In this document: positions 62,182-64,000 of the stretch, in pieces
Layout of the letters: each line of letters opens with the position of its first letter
Position numbering within the stretch: the stretch's first letter is position 1
Source of the DNA: Hoeflea phototrophica DFL-43
Lineage (GTDB): Bacteria > Pseudomonadota > Alphaproteobacteria > Rhizobiales > Rhizobiaceae
Reading direction: 5' to 3'
Assembly: GCF_000154705.2 (NCBI RefSeq)
Contig: NZ_CM002917.1
Span: forward strand, 1,134,461-1,198,460
Length of the DNA stretch: 64,000 bases
Translations under genes and position numbers: made by a program
The notes under the pieces: generated by a model
Seen by the model: only the letters and a program-made list of their open reading frames with translations
What the model was told of the DNA's origin: nothing
The model's database searches: none

Positions 62182-63345
62182 ATGGAACAATTTCTTACAC
62201 CTCGTGAGCTTCTCACAAAGCTGGTTTCATTTCCTACCGTCAGCCGCGATACCAACCTGCCGCTGGTGGATTGGGTCGAGGAATATCTCGGCAGTCATGG
62301 CATCAAGTCCAGGCGTCTCATGAGTCCCTGTGGCGAAAAGGCACATCTTTATGCCCAGGTCGGTCCGGAGATCGATGGCGGTGTCATCTTGTCGGGTCAC
62401 ACCGATGTCGTTCCCGTTGATGGCCAGGCCTGGAGCACCGACCCCTGGACACTCACCGAGCGCGACGGAAAGCTCTTCGGCCGCGGAGCCTGCGACATGA
62501 AGGGCTTTGATGCGCTGGCGCTTTACGCCATGACGCGCGCCAAGACCCGTGATCTCAAGCGTCCTCTGCAACTGGCCTTTTCCTTTGACGAAGAGGTTGG
62601 CTGCGCCGCCGTGGTTGATCTGGTCGAGGCGATGCTTGGCGAATTGCCGAAAGCGCGCGAGGTTCTGGTGGGTGAGCCGACCATGATGAAGGTGGTTTCA
62701 GGCCACAAGGGCGGGCTTGGATACAAGGTCCATGTCCGCGGCTTCGAGGTGCATTCGTCGCTTCTGCCCTATGGCGTGAGCGCGATCATGCAGGCGGCGA
62801 AGCTGATCGACTGGGCCAATCAGAAAAATGCCGAAAATGCGGCCAGCGCGCCCTCGGACCTTGCCGCACCGTTTGATCCGCCTTTCACCACGCTGCATGT
62901 GGGAACGATAGAAGGCGGCACAGCCCACAATATCACGGCCAAGGACTGCAGTTTCTTCATCGAGTTCCGCTTCGTGCCGGGCGAAAGCCCTGATGACTGG
63001 GCGAAAGCGTTTGAGGCGAAGGCCGCCGAACTGACTGCCGAAATGCAGAAGATCCAACCCGACACCGGGATCGATCTCGTCCGTGGCTTCGGGGTTCCCG
63101 CGCTGGCGCCTGAAGCTGATGGCGCCGCCGAAGCGCTGGCTCGCCGCCTCACCGGCGACAATGGCAGCCATGTGGTCAGCTACGGCACGGAAGGCAGCCA
63201 GTTCCAGACCCGCGGTTACTCCACCGTGATCTGCGGGCCGGGCGACATTGCCCAGGCCCATCAGCCCGACGAGTTCCTGTCGCTCGAGCAACTGGCCGCA
63301 GGCGAGGGCTTTATGGATCGCTTGCTCGACCATCTCTGCGCCTGA
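62182..63345 (+). CDS. argE: Acetylornithine deacetylase (M20 family)
   Basis: A 387-residue M20 metallopeptidase of the ArgE type. Zinc ligands and catalytic acids are seen in LSGHTDVVPVDGQAWSTDPW (His, Asp), GRGACDMKGFDALAL, SFDEEVGCAAV (catalytic Glu pair) and the later GTEGSQFQTRGYSTVICGPG with the C-terminal His in AQAHQPDEFL. The dimerisation domain (GHKGGLGYKVHVRGFEVHSS) is normal. It removes the acetyl group from N-acetylornithine in arginine synthesis, but related enzymes work on other N-acyl amino acids. Divergence from a peptide transporter fits a scavenging role as well. Confidence 0.88.
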   Translation: MEQFLTPRELLTKLVSFPTVSRDTNLPLVDWVEEYLGSHGIKSRRLMSPCGEKAHLYAQVGPEIDGGVILSGHTDVVPVDGQAWSTDPWTLTERDGKLFGRGACDMKGFDALALYAMTRAKTRDLKRPLQLAFSFDEEVGCAAVVDLVEAMLGELPKAREVLVGEPTMMKVVSGHKGGLGYKVHVRGFEVHSSLLPYGVSAIMQAAKLIDWANQKNAENAASAPSDLAAPFDPPFTTLHVGTIEGGTAHNITAKDCSFFIEFRFVPGESPDDWAKAFEAKAAELTAEMQKIQPDTGIDLVRGFGVPALAPEADGAAEALARRLTGDNGSHVVSYGTEGSQFQTRGYSTVICGPGDIAQAHQPDEFLSLEQLAAGEGFMDRLLDHLCA

Positions 63346-63381
63346 CGGAGCAAAAAGCAGCCTGCTCCGGGCTGGTTAAAC

Positions 63382-64000
63382 TCAGTCCTTGCCGCTATCG
63401 AGATACTCGATCACGCAGGGCCGGGGCAGGGTGGAGAGGGCTTCGGCCAGCTCCCCCGGATCCGACACCTGGCGCGAAGGCAGGCCGAAAGCTTTGGCGA
63501 TGACTGAGAAATCGGGAGCCGACGGCGTCACCCCGATCGGGGTGATGTCAGCGGAAACCATTGAGGTTTCGATTTCCAGATAGCCGGAATTGTTCCAGAC
63601 CAGAAAGGCCACATCGGCGTTGCAATCGCGCGCGCTGCCGAGTTCTGCCAATGTGAACTGAAAGCCCCCGTCACCCAGAATGGCAACCGCGGGCCGTCCT
63701 GGATGACCAAGGGCTGCGCCAATCGCTGCCGGCGCGGCGTATCCAAGCGTTCCGAATCCGCTTGCGGAGTTGAACCAGGATACAGGCCGGGGCGCCTCCA
63801 CATACATGTTGCCGGCATAGACCAATTGCGTGGAGTCGCCCACGATCGTTGCATCGGGCAGTGTCTTCCAGATGTCCTGAACCATCGCCACGAACTCGAG
63901 GTAGCTGTCGCCGATGTCCGTCAGGGCGGATTTGCGCGCCGCAGCCGCTCGCTTTGCGGCATCTGAGGCGGGGGTGTTTTTCGTCCATGCTGCGGAATTG
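63382..64000 (-). CDS. TPP-dependent enzyme, acetolactate synthase-like, C-terminal part (cut by window edge)
   Basis: An open frame continues without a stop to the right edge, so about 206 C-terminal residues are visible and the 5' part is missing. It shows ASGFGTLGYAAPAAIGAALG followed by the TPP/Mg-binding motif ILGDGGFQFTLAELGSARDC ending in VWNNSGY, the hallmark of TPP enzymes such as acetolactate synthase and benzoylformate decarboxylase. The C-terminal domain ends in RPCVIEYLDSGKD. It converges on argE with a 36-base gap. Which reaction it catalyses cannot be told from the visible part; a thiamine-dependent decarboxylase or ligase is likely. Confidence 0.82.
   Translation of the reverse strand, partial: NSAAWTKNTPASDAAKRAAAARKSALTDIGDSYLEFVAMVQDIWKTLPDATIVGDSTQLVYAGNMYVEAPRPVSWFNSASGFGTLGYAAPAAIGAALGHPGRPAVAILGDGGFQFTLAELGSARDCNADVAFLVWNNSGYLEIETSMVSADITPIGVTPSAPDFSVIAKAFGLPSRQVSDPGELAEALSTLPRPCVIEYLDSGKD

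Noticed and set aside
63347..63368. GGAGCA/TGCTCC hairpin between argE and the TPP enzyme gene
   Set aside because: The stem is only six base pairs with a ten-base loop and no good T-run, so it is too weak to call a terminator.
1..64000. CRISPR arrays, prophage, insertion sequences or integrase/attachment sites
   Set aside because: No regularly spaced repeats, transposase-like or integrase-like proteins, or terminal repeats were seen on either strand; the window looks like ordinary chromosomal DNA.

Overview
This 64 kb, GC-rich, gene-dense window looks like chromosomal DNA of an alphaproteobacterium of the order Hyphomicrobiales (Rhizobiales), probably Rhizobiaceae or Phyllobacteriaceae. The signs are a pmbA-cysQ-DUF4170-DUF374-waaA-lpxK block followed by DUF2093 and mutL, a perfect CtrA-type box (TTAA-N7-TTAAC), an alpha-r14-like small RNA with two CCTCCTCCC loops, rhizobial-style LuxR and ROK/IclR/LysR regulators, and several sugar and peptide ABC systems. 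I cannot name the species. I found no rRNA, tRNA, CRISPR array, insertion sequence or prophage. Layout: 1-2.6 kb (minus) holds a MATE exporter fragment, a VOC protein and a CPA2 cation/proton antiporter. 2.7-8.3 kb (plus) is a tightly coupled block for lipid A/Kdo transfer (waaA, lpxK, a DUF374 acyltransferase) together with pmbA, a CysQ-like phosphatase and DUF4170. 8.4-12 kb carries DUF2093, mutL with an endonuclease motif, and a glycerate kinase. 12-15.4 kb is a signalling pair: a PAS-receiver protein behind a CtrA box, and a GGDEF-EAL gene split by a one-base frameshift. 15.4-20.1 kb has a LysR gene divergent from a non-pyrrolysine MttB-family gene and an StcD/TMADH-like flavoenzyme, probably for methylated amines. 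20.1-32.8 kb is a complete galactoside locus: GH42 and GH36 glycosidases, a galactose-dehydrogenase-like SDR, an SMP-30 lactonase, dgoK, dgoA and CUT1 permeases and binding protein in one minus-strand operon, with a divergent IclR regulator and its ATPase. The galactonate dehydratase step is missing from the window. 32.9-35.7 kb has an acyl-CoA synthetase and a LuxR solo with striking repeats upstream. 35.7-43.8 kb has an unusual operon ROK - di-heme cytochrome (DUF1111) - CRTAC1/FG-GAP protein, divergent from a xylose-type ABC transporter (xylFHG) across a perfect 21-bp palindrome. 44 kb holds the small RNA. 44.2-49.3 kb has LysR, an orphan arsC, a DEAD-box helicase and an orphan cheW. 49.5-56.1 kb is a conserved but functionally unknown transglutaminase/DUF2126 - ATP-grasp/alpha-E - transglutaminase operon, a predicted peptide-ligation and peptide-cleavage system. 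56.1-61.9 kb is a dipeptide/oligopeptide ABC transporter, divergent from an argE-type deacetylase. The right edge cuts a TPP-dependent acetolactate-synthase-like gene. The most unusual elements are the transglutaminase/ATP-grasp operon, the ROK/di-heme/CRTAC1 operon, the anti-Shine-Dalgarno small RNA, and the MttB-like/three-cysteine flavoenzyme pair without a corrinoid protein.
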